64,000 nt of DNA from Microbacterium maritypicum MF109 (GTDB taxonomy: Bacteria > Actinomycetota > Actinomycetes > Actinomycetales > Microbacteriaceae): NCBI RefSeq assembly GCF_000455825.1, contig NZ_ATAO01000101.1, positions 174,399 through 238,398 on the forward strand, written 5' to 3'. Under the pieces are notes generated by a model. It was given only the letters and a program-made list of their open reading frames with translations. It had not been told where the DNA came from and searched no databases. The first letter of the stretch is position 1. Every line of letters begins with the position of its first letter. Both the position numbers and the translations under genes were made by a program. Positions 49,831-58,555 of the stretch are shown piece after piece.

Positions 49831-50967
49831 TCAGGCCGACGTGAGATCCGCCGCGGTGGCGCGCTTCCACTGATCGCCGCCGGCATCCCGCGCCCTGACC
49901 GCTGCTCTGCCCGCCGCGGCGACGAGGGCGTCGTAGTCGTAACCGACGACCGAGGCGGTCGCCCAGCCGATGCTCGCCGAGGATCGGATCCCGGTGACCG
50001 CCGTCTCCCTGTCGATCACCGAGATGCGGGTCAGGATCCCCCGCAGGTGGTGCCGGACCGACTCGTCGCCACCGCGGATGACGACGATCGCGCGACCGTC
50101 GGCGACCCGATCGGCGTCGGCCGACGCGGGGAGCCCCTCCTGGATGTCGTGATGGAAACGGTCGACGATCATGGCGAACGCGGAACCCGTCGACGCCTCC
50201 CGGAGGTCGGCCGGATCGTCGAGCCGGATGTCGAGGACCGACCACGGCAGGTCGTTCTGCGCCTCGGCCTTGCGGAGCCGGCGACGGGCGCGGTCGGCGA
50301 TGTCATCGGCGTCCCTCGTCTTCTGCTCCGAACGCACCAGCAGCACCAGGGTGAACGCCGCGCACGTGCTCACCACCACCGTGCCGACGGCATTCATACC
50401 GCGCAGTGCGCTCAACTGCGCCTCGGTGCCGGCGCCACCGGAGACCACGGCGGACACGGCGCTCACGACCGCCACCACGACGAAGCCGCATGAAGCGAGG
50501 GCCAACGGCAGCACGATGTCCCTGACGGCCGGCCTGTCCCGCAGCAGCTCGTAGGCCACCAGGCCTGCGAAGACGGCGCTCCCGAGGAAGACGAGCTGGA
50601 ACGAGGGCAGATACCAGACGCTGCCGGCCGTGGCCACCAGGAGCGTGGGAGAGACCAGGATGAAGACGACGACCGGCCACCAGCGCGCTCGCCGACCGAG
50701 GTGCATCCGCAGGCCGATCCAGACCAGCGGTTCGAAGCAGAGCATCAACGCGGAAGCGGCTCCGCGCAACACCGGTTCCTCGGTCTGCTGGCCCGCGAGC
50801 CAGAGGTAGGCCGCCAGCATCCCCAGGCCGAAGGCCGCTCCCCAGGTCACCGTCGCCTTCGACGGGCGGGCGAGGGTGCCGAGGCCCACGACCATCACCG
50901 TGAGCACGGTGACGACGGCCACCATGCTCGTCGTGATGTCGACGTTGACGGGGACGAGCGGGTTCAC
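49831..50967 (-). CDS. Membrane protein with degenerate GGDEF-like domain
   Basis: A 378-residue protein. Residues 10-215 hold seven or so membrane helices; about 250-375 looks like a GGDEF domain. The final part (SSASIGWATASVVGYDYDALVAAAGRAAVRARDAGGDQWKRA) matches the end of diguanylate cyclases. In the best alignment the active-site loop falls on DGRAI (291-295), not on the GGDES eight residues later, and nucleotide-binding residues are missing. I therefore expect no cyclase activity; it may sense c-di-GMP or be a relic. It starts at GTG 50967, overlapping the histidine kinase stop (GTGA). Confidence 0.65.
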   Translation of the reverse strand: MNPLVPVNVDITTSMVAVVTVLTVMVVGLGTLARPSKATVTWGAAFGLGMLAAYLWLAGQQTEEPVLRGAASALMLCFEPLVWIGLRMHLGRRARWWPVVVFILVSPTLLVATAGSVWYLPSFQLVFLGSAVFAGLVAYELLRDRPAVRDIVLPLALASCGFVVVAVVSAVSAVVSGGAGTEAQLSALRGMNAVGTVVVSTCAAFTLVLLVRSEQKTRDADDIADRARRRLRKAEAQNDLPWSVLDIRLDDPADLREASTGSAFAMIVDRFHHDIQEGLPASADADRVADGRAIVVIRGGDESVRHHLRGILTRISVIDRETAVTGIRSSASIGWATASVVGYDYDALVAAAGRAAVRARDAGGDQWKRATAADLTSA

Positions 50968-52562
50968 GTCTGCACCTCTTCCGGGGAACGCGGCGGGAAG
51001 CGGAGTGTCACCCGGGTGCCGACCGCGATCTCGCTGGAGACGTCGATGCTGCCCTCATGCGCAGCGACGATCTCGCGCACGATCCCCATTCCCAGTCCCG
51101 TGCCGCTGATGCCGGCACGCACAGCGCTCTCGGTGCGGAAGTAGGGCTCGAACACCCGTGACAGATCCTCCGGGGTCATCCCGAATCCGTCGTCGACGAT
51201 CGTGACCTCCGCCTGACCCGTCGTGGCCGTCCCCAGACCGATTTCGATGCGCCCTCCTGCAGGGGTGTACTTGGCGGCGTTGCTGAGGAGGTTGTCGAGC
51301 ACCTGCCGCAGCCGGAAGGGATCGCCCGAGATCACCAGGCGTGCGGCGCCCCCGATCCCGAGCTCCTGTCGGTTGCCGGCGATGACGGGTGCGTACGAGG
51401 CGGCCGCCGCCTCGACGACCTCGCGCAGATCGACCGGGGCGAACGGCTCCTGCGCGGAGCGGCTCGTCTGCTGCAGGATGCTCGAGACCAGGTCCTGCAT
51501 CCGCTCACCCGCGTGCGCGATGATCTCGAGCTGCGCCGGCACGCGTCCCGGCAGGTCGTCGCGCTCGCGGAGCAGATCGACGTGACCGAGGATCGCGGTG
51601 AGCGGATTTCGCAGTTCATGGGAGACGACCGCATTGAAGGTGCGTCGTTCCTCGTCGACTTCGAGCAGCGCCGTCACGTCGTCGATCACGACGAGCGTGA
51701 TGTCCTCGCCCTCTCCCGCGGTGGCCATCGGCTGTGTGCTCACCTCGAGCGCACGCCACTGTCCCGTGCCGTCGAACAGCCACACCCGTTCCGCCTGCAG
51801 CCGCTCGCCACCGGCGGCTCGGGCGAGCGAGGTGCGCGATGGCGGAAGCGCCGTGCCACGCCGCGCGTCGTACTCGACCGCGGCCGAGGGCAGAGCGGCA
51901 CCGAAGCGATCACGACCGTAGAGCGTGCGGTAGGCGTCGTTCATCTGCAGGACGCGCCCGCCGGTCGTCACGACCACGAGCGCCACGCTCAGCGCGTCGA
52001 CGATCTGCGTGACGCGTCGCTGGTTCGCCTCCGCCCGCTCGGCGGCGCGGTTGACCTGCTCGGATCGGCGCTGCAGGAGGCGGCGCGCGGCGCGGGAGCG
52101 CTGCGCGCCGATGCGGACCGTCACCCCGAGGAAGCCCAGGGTGATCACGAGGGTGAGCAGCCGTAGCAGGATGTCGGCCGGGGTACCGCTCTGATCGGCG
52201 AACAGCACGAGAGTGGCGCTGATGAAGGCGATGCCTCCGAGCACCCAGGGCATCGTGAAGTAGCTGGCCAGCCACACGACGGGAAAGACCCAGAGGAACC
52301 CGAGGCGGAGGTCGGGCGCGTTGGTCGTGAAGCCCACGGCGAGCGCGTCCAGGAGCGGCACGACGGTGGCGGCCGTGCGCGGGAGCCGGTGCCACGGCAG
52401 CGCCAGGGTCATGAGCGTGGTGACGATCACGAGACCGACGCCGGCGACCACCAGTGGGTTGGCGAAGGTCTGCGGCTTGAACGCGGTGATCATCACGACG
52501 ATCGCCACGATGCTGCCGGTGAAGACGAGCTGCCAGCGCCAGATAGACACAGTGCGGACCAT
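50964..52562 (-). CDS. Sensor histidine kinase with membrane sensor and PAS domain
   Basis: A 532-residue kinase. Five or six N-terminal helices (about 10-150), a coiled linker (RAERAEANQRRVTQIVDAL) and a PAS domain (about 185-300, LVVVTTGGRVLQMNDAYRTLYGRDRF) are followed by HisKA with His 315 (VVSHELRNPLTAILGHVDLL) and HATPase_c (LSNAAKYTPAGGRIEIGLG, DDGFGMTPEDLSRVFEPYFR, GTGLGMGIVREIVAAHEG). The cytoplasmic domain should phosphorylate the regulator encoded upstream. A TAATCT hexamer at 52602-52607 could be its own -10. Confidence 0.92.
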   Translation of the reverse strand: MVRTVSIWRWQLVFTGSIVAIVVMITAFKPQTFANPLVVAGVGLVIVTTLMTLALPWHRLPRTAATVVPLLDALAVGFTTNAPDLRLGFLWVFPVVWLASYFTMPWVLGGIAFISATLVLFADQSGTPADILLRLLTLVITLGFLGVTVRIGAQRSRAARRLLQRRSEQVNRAAERAEANQRRVTQIVDALSVALVVVTTGGRVLQMNDAYRTLYGRDRFGAALPSAAVEYDARRGTALPPSRTSLARAAGGERLQAERVWLFDGTGQWRALEVSTQPMATAGEGEDITLVVIDDVTALLEVDEERRTFNAVVSHELRNPLTAILGHVDLLRERDDLPGRVPAQLEIIAHAGERMQDLVSSILQQTSRSAQEPFAPVDLREVVEAAAASYAPVIAGNRQELGIGGAARLVISGDPFRLRQVLDNLLSNAAKYTPAGGRIEIGLGTATTGQAEVTIVDDGFGMTPEDLSRVFEPYFRTESAVRAGISGTGLGMGIVREIVAAHEGSIDVSSEIAVGTRVTLRFPPRSPEEVQT

Positions 52563-52774
52563 CAGCGCTCACCCTCCCCCTCGAACCTCAGCTTTGCCGC
52601 AAGATTACTCAAAGATCGATGCAGCCCGCTCTTCAGGTGGCCTCGCACCCCTAGCATTCTGAGTGGGGGCCGATACTGCGACTGGGGAACAACGCAGACG
52701 CTGGGGCCACGCGAGTGGGGATTCGCAGGCAACCGGGGCCGTGGTTGGGGAACCACGGTCCCGCCCCGCGGCAT
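52563..52774 (-). other. Noncoding region with six G-tract elements between regulator and kinase genes
   Basis: No gene is seen in these 212 bases. Six GGGG blocks, each preceded by T or C (GTGGGGG at 52663-, CTGGGGA 52682-, CTGGGGC 52701-, GTGGGGA 52715-, CCGGGGC 52733-, TTGGGGA 52745-), are spaced at 12-19 bases. They may be binding sites of the response regulator or another protein. A TAATCT at 52602-52607 on the minus strand may start the kinase mRNA. Confidence 0.4.
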
Positions 52775-53617
52775 TCACGGACCATCGGCCGGCGTGAGAC
52801 GATAGCCGACGCCGCGCACCGTCTCGATGTAGCGCGGCTGCGTCGTGCTGTCGCGGAGCTTGCGCCGCAGATTGGCGATATGGGTCTCGATCGCCCGTTT
52901 GTCCGGCTCGCTCACGTACTCGTTCGAGCCCTCGGGTGCCCCGCGCAACCCTCGCGCGAGATCGGCTTTGCTGCGCACGCGGAGCCCGGCCTCGAGCAGC
53001 ATCGCGAGCAGGTCGAACTCGGTCGGCGTGAGGTCGATGCGCCGCTGCCCGATCAGGACCATCCGCGTGTCGAGGTCGAGGCTGAGATCCCGATGGACAC
53101 GGCCCCGCCAGGTGAGGACGGTGGCACCGTCTGCCGCCGGGTCGGGCTCGACCGCCGCTCGTCCGGTCTCCGGGAGCCGGGGAAGCACGGAGCGGGGTTC
53201 GTAAGGGTGGGGTTCCGAGGGGCGGGGATCGGCGACGCGGGGGCGCCGCAGCAGCGCCTCGATGCGCGCACGCAGTTCGCGCGGACGGAACGGCTTCACC
53301 AGATACTCGTCTGCTCCCGACGTGAGACCGAGGACCACGTCGGATTCCTCGGAGAGCGCGGAGAGCATGATGATGAAGGTGTCGCTGATCCGCCGGATGC
53401 GTCGTGCGACCTCGAAGCCGTCGATGCCGGGGAGATTGATGTCGAGCGTCGTTATCACCGGCTGGTGCTGCTCGATGGCCGCGAGCCCCTCCAACCCGGA
53501 ACCGGTGAGGATCGTCTCGAAACCGGCGGCGAGGAACACCTCTTCCAGGAGGGATCGCACATCGGGGTCGTCCTCGACGATCACGGCGACGAGAGCGCGA
53601 TCCACGGCCGGGGTCAT
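52775..53617 (-). CDS. OmpR-family response regulator
   Basis: A 280-residue regulator from ATG 53617. The receiver domain has the acidic pair in VIVEDDPDVRSLL, the phospho-acceptor Asp 59 (TTLDINLPGIDGFEVARRIR), the Ser/Thr position in IMLSALSEESD and Lys in DEYLVKPFRPREL. A Pro-rich linker of about 40 residues and a winged-helix DNA-binding domain follow (IDLTPTEFDLLAMLLEAGLRVRSKADLARGLRG and RAIETHIANLRRKLRD, YIETVRGVGYRL). The ATG overlaps the tsaE stop (ATGA), so it may be read through from the alr-tsaE operon, unusual for a regulator at the edge of a motility island. Confidence 0.92.
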   Translation of the reverse strand: MTPAVDRALVAVIVEDDPDVRSLLEEVFLAAGFETILTGSGLEGLAAIEQHQPVITTLDINLPGIDGFEVARRIRRISDTFIIMLSALSEESDVVLGLTSGADEYLVKPFRPRELRARIEALLRRPRVADPRPSEPHPYEPRSVLPRLPETGRAAVEPDPAADGATVLTWRGRVHRDLSLDLDTRMVLIGQRRIDLTPTEFDLLAMLLEAGLRVRSKADLARGLRGAPEGSNEYVSEPDKRAIETHIANLRRKLRDSTTQPRYIETVRGVGYRLTPADGP

Positions 53618-54096
53618 ACGATGCTCTCTCGCACGATCGTGACGATCCTCGGCGCGTCGGCGTCGAGCTCGGACGGATCCAGATCGGAGGATCCGACCGG
53701 GCGCTCCACCTCGACATCCCACCACGAGTCGGCCAGTTCCTCGGCCATACCGCGTCCCCACTCCACCACCACGACCGATCGCTCGAGGTCGAGATCGAGG
53801 TCGTCGAGCTCCGCGGCGGAACCGAGCCGGTAGGCGTCGACATGCACGAGTGGCGCTCCGCCGACCAGCGAGGGATGCGTGCGGGCTATGACGAAGGTCG
53901 GACTCTGCACGGGACCGCGCACTCCGAGCCCCTCGGCGAGGCCGCGGGTGAACGTGGTCTTCCCCGCGCCCAGCGGGCCCGTCAGGACGAGCAGGTCGCC
54001 TGCTTCCAGCTGTTCCCCGATCCGCACGCCCAACTGCTCCATCGCGTCGGCGGTCGCGATCTCTCGTCGACCGAGGAACGCAGGGTCCACGCTCAC
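53614..54096 (-). CDS. tsaE: tRNA t6A biosynthesis ATPase TsaE
   Basis: A 160-residue P-loop ATPase. It has LTGPLGAGKTTFTRGLAEGLGV (Walker A at about 39-47), the SPTFVIARTHPS segment, LVHVDAYRLGSAAELDDLDLD and VVVVEWGRGMAEEL. It cycles the TsaB-TsaD complex during t6A formation. It starts with GTG 54096, overlapping alr by four bases. In many actinobacteria tsaB follows directly; here the response regulator and then the flagellar island follow. Confidence 0.95.
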   Translation of the reverse strand: MSVDPAFLGRREIATADAMEQLGVRIGEQLEAGDLLVLTGPLGAGKTTFTRGLAEGLGVRGPVQSPTFVIARTHPSLVGGAPLVHVDAYRLGSAAELDDLDLDLERSVVVVEWGRGMAEELADSWWDVEVERPVGSSDLDPSELDADAPRIVTIVRESIV

Positions 54097-55199
54097 GAGG
54101 TCCGCCGGGGGACGCGCGGACCGATGCGGGTGACGATCTCGTAGTTGATGGTGTCGGCGGCATCCGCCCAGTCCGTCGCGGACGGTACGCCGAGGGTGGG
54201 GTCGCCGAACAGGACCACCTCATCGCCGATCGAGACCGGAGCGTCTCCGACGTCGACGACGAACTGGTCCATCGCGATGCGTCCCACGTTCACGAACCGG
54301 CGTCCGCCGATCGAGACCGGGAGCTTTCCCGATGCGTTCCGCGGCACCCCGTCGGCGTATCCGAGAGGCACCAGGACCAACGTCGTGTCGCGGTCGGTGC
54401 GATGGTCGTAGCCGTAGGAGACGCCGGTTCCTGCGGGCACTCTGCGGACGGCGGCGATCGCACCGCGGAGCGTCATCGCCGGGCGCAGACCGAGCTCCGC
54501 GGAGCTGCGGTCGTCGAACGGCGAGAGGCCGAAGAGCCCCACGCCGATGCGCACCGCGTCGAGGCGCATCTCCGGCAGGTCGATGGCGGCGGCCGTCGCA
54601 GCGATGTGCCGGATCTCGGGACGGATGCCGAAAGCCGCCGCCGCGGCGACGCCTTCCTCGAACTTCGCGAGCGCAGCTCTGTCGTCGTCGACCGACGTGT
54701 TGGAGAGGTGGCTGAACAGCCCGACGATGCGCAGGCGTCCGATGCGCTCGAGGCGCGCGGCTTCGGCCAGCACGCGGCCCCAGTCGGCGGGGGCGATGCC
54801 GTTGCGCGACAGCCCGGTCTCGAACTTCAGGTGCACGCCGACCGGACGGTCGACCGTGGCGGCAGCTCCGGCCGCCTCGAGCTGGTCGAACGACGAGATC
54901 CCCACTTCGATGTCCTGCGCGGCGGCGTGCTCGAATCGTTCCCCCGGCGCGTGCAGCCACGCCATGATCGGTGCACGCACGCCCTGTCGGCGCAGTTCGA
55001 GCGCCTCGGGGATCTCGGCGACGCCGACGCGGGTGGCACCGGCGGAGAGCGCCGCGACGGCCGCCGCCGCCGCGCCGTGGCCGTAGGCGTTGGCCTTCAC
55101 GATGGCGATCACCTCGACCCCGGTGAGTCGTCGGAAATGACGCACGTTGTCGGCGATCGCGTCGAGATCGATGGTCGCTTCGCGGAACGGGACGGTCAC
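54093..55199 (-). CDS. alr: Alanine racemase
   Basis: A 368-residue PLP enzyme that makes D-alanine for peptidoglycan. The PLP-lysine motif is AIVKANAYGHGA (about 33-44), the catalytic-Tyr region is GVSYGYDHRTDRDTTLVLVPLGYADGVPRN, and MDQFVVDVG marks the C-terminal domain. LFGLSPFDD and HIAATAAAIDLP add conserved positions. It lies between acpS and tsaE with four-base overlaps on each side. Confidence 0.97.
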   Translation of the reverse strand: MTVPFREATIDLDAIADNVRHFRRLTGVEVIAIVKANAYGHGAAAAAVAALSAGATRVGVAEIPEALELRRQGVRAPIMAWLHAPGERFEHAAAQDIEVGISSFDQLEAAGAAATVDRPVGVHLKFETGLSRNGIAPADWGRVLAEAARLERIGRLRIVGLFSHLSNTSVDDDRAALAKFEEGVAAAAAFGIRPEIRHIAATAAAIDLPEMRLDAVRIGVGLFGLSPFDDRSSAELGLRPAMTLRGAIAAVRRVPAGTGVSYGYDHRTDRDTTLVLVPLGYADGVPRNASGKLPVSIGGRRFVNVGRIAMDQFVVDVGDAPVSIGDEVVLFGDPTLGVPSATDWADAADTINYEIVTRIGPRVPRRTS

Positions 55200-55555
55200 A
55201 GCGGTGCTCCTTCGACGACGACGAACGCCGCGGCGAGACCGGCGTCGTGGGTGAGTGTCAGATGCAGCGTCAGGATGCCGCGTTCCTCGACGACGGCGGC
55301 CGTCGAGCCGGAGAGCACGAAATGCGGGCGACCAGACGGCTCCGACGCGATCTCGATCTCGGTCCAGTGCACGCCGTCCGAGCCACCGAGCGCCTTGATC
55401 AGCGCCTCCTTGGCCGCGTAGCGGGCGGCGAGGGACGGAAGGCGGAGGGTGCGCTCCGGCGGGGTGAAGAGCCGTTCGCGCAATCGCGGCGTCCGTGCCA
55501 TCGTCCGCTCGAATCGCGGGATGTCCACGAGGTCGATTCCGGTGCCGATGATCAC
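55196..55555 (-). CDS. acpS: Holo-[acyl-carrier-protein] synthase AcpS
   Basis: A 119-residue phosphopantetheinyl transferase. IIGTGIDLVDIPRFERTM begins the family pattern, and RYAAKEALIKALGG (about 46-59) carries the Mg2+/CoA Glu-Lys motif. It attaches 4'-phosphopantetheine to acyl carrier protein. GTG 55555 follows TAGGCT by six bases, which suggests a leaderless transcript that starts the acpS-alr-tsaE operon. Confidence 0.96.
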   Translation of the reverse strand: MIIGTGIDLVDIPRFERTMARTPRLRERLFTPPERTLRLPSLAARYAAKEALIKALGGSDGVHWTEIEIASEPSGRPHFVLSGSTAAVVEERGILTLHLTLTHDAGLAAAFVVVEGAPL

Positions 55556-55561
55556 CCGTTC

Positions 55562-55567
55562 AGCCTA
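55562..55567 (-). promoter_or_regulatory. Leaderless -10 element of acpS-alr-tsaE
   Basis: On the minus strand TAGGCT-GAACGG-GTG, the same word and spacing found before csrA, the cupin gene and the methyltransferase gene. Confidence 0.5.
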
Positions 55568-55596
55568 CCGAGCCTGATTCCGGTTGAAATCGCCCA

Positions 55597-55629
55597 AATG
55601 GCTCCGTTTCCACTGGAAACGAAGCCATT
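55597..55629 (-). terminator. Hairpin terminator after glmS
   Basis: A 15-bp stem with one mismatch (55597-55611 with 55615-55629, arm AATGGCT-C-CGTTTCC) around a three-base loop, 21 bases past the glmS stop and before acpS. Confidence 0.75.
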
Positions 55630-55650
55630 CGCGCGATTCGGAGGGCGGGT

Positions 55651-57498
55651 CTACTCGACCGTGACCGACTTGGCGAGGTTACGCGGCTGGTCGACGTCGA
55701 GGCCCTTCGCCGTGGCCAGCGCCATCGCGAAGATCTGCAGCGGCACGACCGCGAGCAGCGGCTCGAACATCGCTCCGGCGAGCGGGATGTGGATGACCTC
55801 GTCGGCGAACGGCAGCACGGCGGCGTCGCCTTCCTCGGCGATCACGATCACCCGGGCACCGCGCGCGCGGATCTCCTGGATGTTCGAGACGACCTTGGAG
55901 TGCACGAGCGCGGAGTGACGCGGGGAGGGAACCAGCACGAACACCGGCTGCCCGGGTTCGATCAATGCGATCGGTCCGTGCTTGAGCTCGCCGGCGGCGA
56001 AGCCCTCGGCGTGGATGTAGGAGATCTCCTTGAGCTTGAGAGCGCCTTCGAGGGCGATCGGGTACCCGACGTGGCGTCCCAGGAACAGCACCGAGCGGGT
56101 GTCGGCCATCCACCCGGCGAGCTGGGTGACGTGCTCCTGCTCGCTCTCGAGCACCTTGGCGATCTTCTCGGGAAGAGCAGCGAGTTCGTCGACGTCGACC
56201 GAGGCATCGGCGACCGCACCGCGCACCCGGCCCATGTGCAGGCCCAGCAGCAGGAGCGCGGTGATCTGCGCGGAGAACGCCTTGGTCGAGGCCACGGCGA
56301 CCTCGGGGCCGGCATGGGTGTACACGACGGCATCCGACTCGCGCGGGATCGTGGCGCCCTGCGTGTTGCAGATCGACAGGGTGCGCGCACCGCGTTCCCT
56401 GGCGTACTTCACGGCCATCAGGGTGTCCATGGTCTCGCCCGACTGGCTGATCGACACGACGAGGGTGTCGGCGCCGATCACGGGGTCGCGGTAGCGGAAC
56501 TCGTGGGCGAGCTCCACGTCGACGGCGACACGTGCCCACTGCTCGATCGCGTACTTGCCCACCAACGCCGCGTATGACGCCGTGCCGCAGGCGGTGATGA
56601 TCACGCGGTTGATACCCACGAAGAGCTCGTCCAGTCCGTCGAGCTCCGGGATGACGACCTGTCCGTCGTGGATGCGACCGCGGATGGTGTTGGCGACGGC
56701 CTCGGGCTGCTCTGCGACCTCCTTGGCCATGAAGCTCGACCATCCGCCCTTCTCGGCAGCGGCGGCATCCCACGACACGTCGAACGGCTCGGGCTCGACG
56801 GGCGTACCGGCGAAGTCCATCACGGTGACGGCGTCGGGGGTGATCGAGACGATCTGATCCTGGCCGATCGCAAGCGCCTTGCGCGTGTGCTCGATGAACG
56901 CGGCGACGTCGGAGCCGAGGAAGTTCTCGCCCTCACCGAGTCCGATCACGAGCGGGGAGTTGCGGCGGGCGCCGACCACCAGACCGGGGTGGTCCTGGTG
57001 CATCGCCAGCAGGGTGAACGCACCTTCGAGGCGGTTCACGACGCTGCGGAAGGCGAGCTGCAGGTCGCCGCCGTTGCCGGCGTACTCGCGTCCGAGGAGC
57101 GCAGCAGCGACCTCGGTGTCGGTCTCACTGCGGAACACGACGCCGTCGGCGAGGAGCTCGTCGCGCAGTGCGGCGAAGTTCTCGATGATGCCGTTGTGGA
57201 TGACGGCGAGCTTGTCGTCGTCGGCAAGGTGCGGGTGCGCGTTGCCGTCGGTCGGTCCTCCGTGGGTCGCCCAGCGGGTGTGCCCGATGCCGGTCGACCC
57301 GTCAGGGAGCGGCGCGTCGGCGAGCGAATCGCGCAGCACGGCGAGCTTTCCCGCCTTCTTGCGCATGCCGAGCGAGCCGCCGCCATCGATGACGGCGACA
57401 CCCGCCGAGTCGTATCCGCGGTACTCCAGGCGTGCGAGGCCTGCGAGAAGGATCTCCTGGCTGGGGCGCGGGCCCACGTATCCGACGATTCCACACAT
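55651..57498 (-). CDS. glmS: Glutamine-fructose-6-phosphate aminotransferase GlmS
   Basis: A 615-residue enzyme making glucosamine-6-phosphate, the first step to UDP-GlcNAc. The N-terminal glutaminase has the catalytic Cys 2 (MCGIVGYVG), RLEYRGYDSAGVA and GHTRWATHGGPTDGNAHPH. Two SIS domains follow (SQSGETMDTLMAVKYARERGA and the LKLKEISYIHAEGFAAGELKHGPIALI segment). It ends SVTVE. Start ATG 57498 is fixed by the need for an N-terminal Cys. No ribozyme leader is expected or seen. Terminated by the hairpin at 55597-55629. Confidence 0.97.
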   Translation of the reverse strand: MCGIVGYVGPRPSQEILLAGLARLEYRGYDSAGVAVIDGGGSLGMRKKAGKLAVLRDSLADAPLPDGSTGIGHTRWATHGGPTDGNAHPHLADDDKLAVIHNGIIENFAALRDELLADGVVFRSETDTEVAAALLGREYAGNGGDLQLAFRSVVNRLEGAFTLLAMHQDHPGLVVGARRNSPLVIGLGEGENFLGSDVAAFIEHTRKALAIGQDQIVSITPDAVTVMDFAGTPVEPEPFDVSWDAAAAEKGGWSSFMAKEVAEQPEAVANTIRGRIHDGQVVIPELDGLDELFVGINRVIITACGTASYAALVGKYAIEQWARVAVDVELAHEFRYRDPVIGADTLVVSISQSGETMDTLMAVKYARERGARTLSICNTQGATIPRESDAVVYTHAGPEVAVASTKAFSAQITALLLLGLHMGRVRGAVADASVDVDELAALPEKIAKVLESEQEHVTQLAGWMADTRSVLFLGRHVGYPIALEGALKLKEISYIHAEGFAAGELKHGPIALIEPGQPVFVLVPSPRHSALVHSKVVSNIQEIRARGARVIVIAEEGDAAVLPFADEVIHIPLAGAMFEPLLAVVPLQIFAMALATAKGLDVDQPRNLAKSVTVE

Positions 57499-57572
57499 GC
57501 GATCAAGAGTAAGACGAGTTTTTTGCGAGTCGTCCGTACATTCTTCCGCCCCGTCGCGGGTCGCGCGCGGGG

Positions 57573-58526
57573 TCAGAGCTTGCGCAGCAGCACCGTCTCG
57601 ACATCGTGGTCGGCACCCTTGCGCAGCACCAGGCGCGCGCGGTGCCTGGTGGGCATCACGTTCTCGATGAGGTTGGGCATGTTGATCTCGTTCCAGTAGC
57701 CGAGAGCCGTCGTGATCGCCTCGTCGTCCGTGAGGTGCGCGAACACGTTGAAGTAGGACGAAGGGTTGCTGAAGGCCGCCTGCCGGAGTGCGAGGAAGCG
57801 GTCGACGTACCACTTCTCGATATGCGACGTATCGGCGTCGACGAAGATCGAGAAGTCGAACAGGTCGCTCACGGCGACATCGTTCGGAGCCGGCGGCGGC
57901 TGCAGCACGTTCAGCCCCTCCACGATGACGACGTCGGGGCGACGCACCACGACGTTCGCGTCCGGCACGATGTCGTAGCGCATGTGCGAGTAGAACGGGG
58001 CGCGCACCTCGGTGGCACCGCTCTTGACCTCGGTGAGGAACTCGATCAGCGCGCGCCGGTCGTACGACTCGGGGAAACCCTTGCGGTCCATGATCCCGCG
58101 GCGCTCGAGCTCGGCGTTCGGGTACAGGAAGCCATCCGTGGTGACCAGCTCCACCCGCGGCGTCCCCGGCCAACGGCTCATGAGCTCGCGCAGCAGACGG
58201 GCGATGGTCGACTTGCCCACCGCCACGGAACCGGCCACGCCTACGACGAACGGCGTCGTGGTGTCGTCCTCCTGGAGGAAGGAGGAGGTCGCCGCCCCCA
58301 GCCGTTTCGTCGCCGTGGCGTACAGGCTCAGCAGGCGGCTCAGGGGCAGGTACACCTCGCGTACCTCGGTGAGCGAGAGACGGTCCCCGATACCGCGGAG
58401 CTCGACGACCTCGGTCTCGGTGAGCGGCTGGTCGAGCCCGGCCGCGAGCCGCGCCCATTCCGCGCGTCCGATCTCCCGATAGGGCGACAGCGGCAGTGTG
58501 GGGTCGGCGGTGGTCACGGAGTACAT
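57573..58526 (-). CDS. coaA: Pantothenate kinase CoaA (type I)
   Basis: A 317-residue kinase for the first step of CoA synthesis. The P-loop is GSVAVGKST (99-107). [49 protein letters not shown] and [22 protein letters not shown] are CoaA signatures. Full length. It diverges from gppA with only 29 bases between the start codons, so the two promoters must overlap or be leaderless. Confidence 0.96.
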   Translation of the reverse strand: MYSVTTADPTLPLSPYREIGRAEWARLAAGLDQPLTETEVVELRGIGDRLSLTEVREVYLPLSRLLSLYATATKRLGAATSSFLQEDDTTTPFVVGVAGSVAVGKSTIARLLRELMSRWPGTPRVELVTTDGFLYPNAELERRGIMDRKGFPESYDRRALIEFLTEVKSGATEVRAPFYSHMRYDIVPDANVVVRRPDVVIVEGLNVLQPPPAPNDVAVSDLFDFSIFVDADTSHIEKWYVDRFLALRQAAFSNPSSYFNVFAHLTDDEAITTALGYWNEINMPNLIENVMPTRHRARLVLRKGADHDVETVLLRKL

Positions 58527-58543
58527 CGTATCCGGGGGGCGAG

Positions 58544-58549
58544 TAGTCT
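58544..58549 (+). promoter_or_regulatory. Leaderless -10 element of the Ppx/GppA gene
   Basis: TAGTCT, six bases and GTG at 58556, in the 29-base gap between coaA and this gene. Confidence 0.45.
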
Positions 58550-58555
58550 CTTCCC

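Noticed and set aside
50059..50073. GGDES (residues 299-303) taken as the active GGDEF loop
   Set aside because: Alignment of the strand before and the ASIGWA segment after places the true active-site loop about eight residues earlier, on DGRAI; the GGDES match is probably coincidence.
52669..52676. GCCGATAC as a σ28 -10 on the plus strand
   Set aside because: No CTAAC or similar lies 15 bases upstream and only minus-strand genes follow.
57499..57572. glmS ribozyme
   Set aside because: Only 74 bases separate coaA from glmS and no pseudoknot-like structure is visible; the ribozyme is known mainly from Firmicutes.
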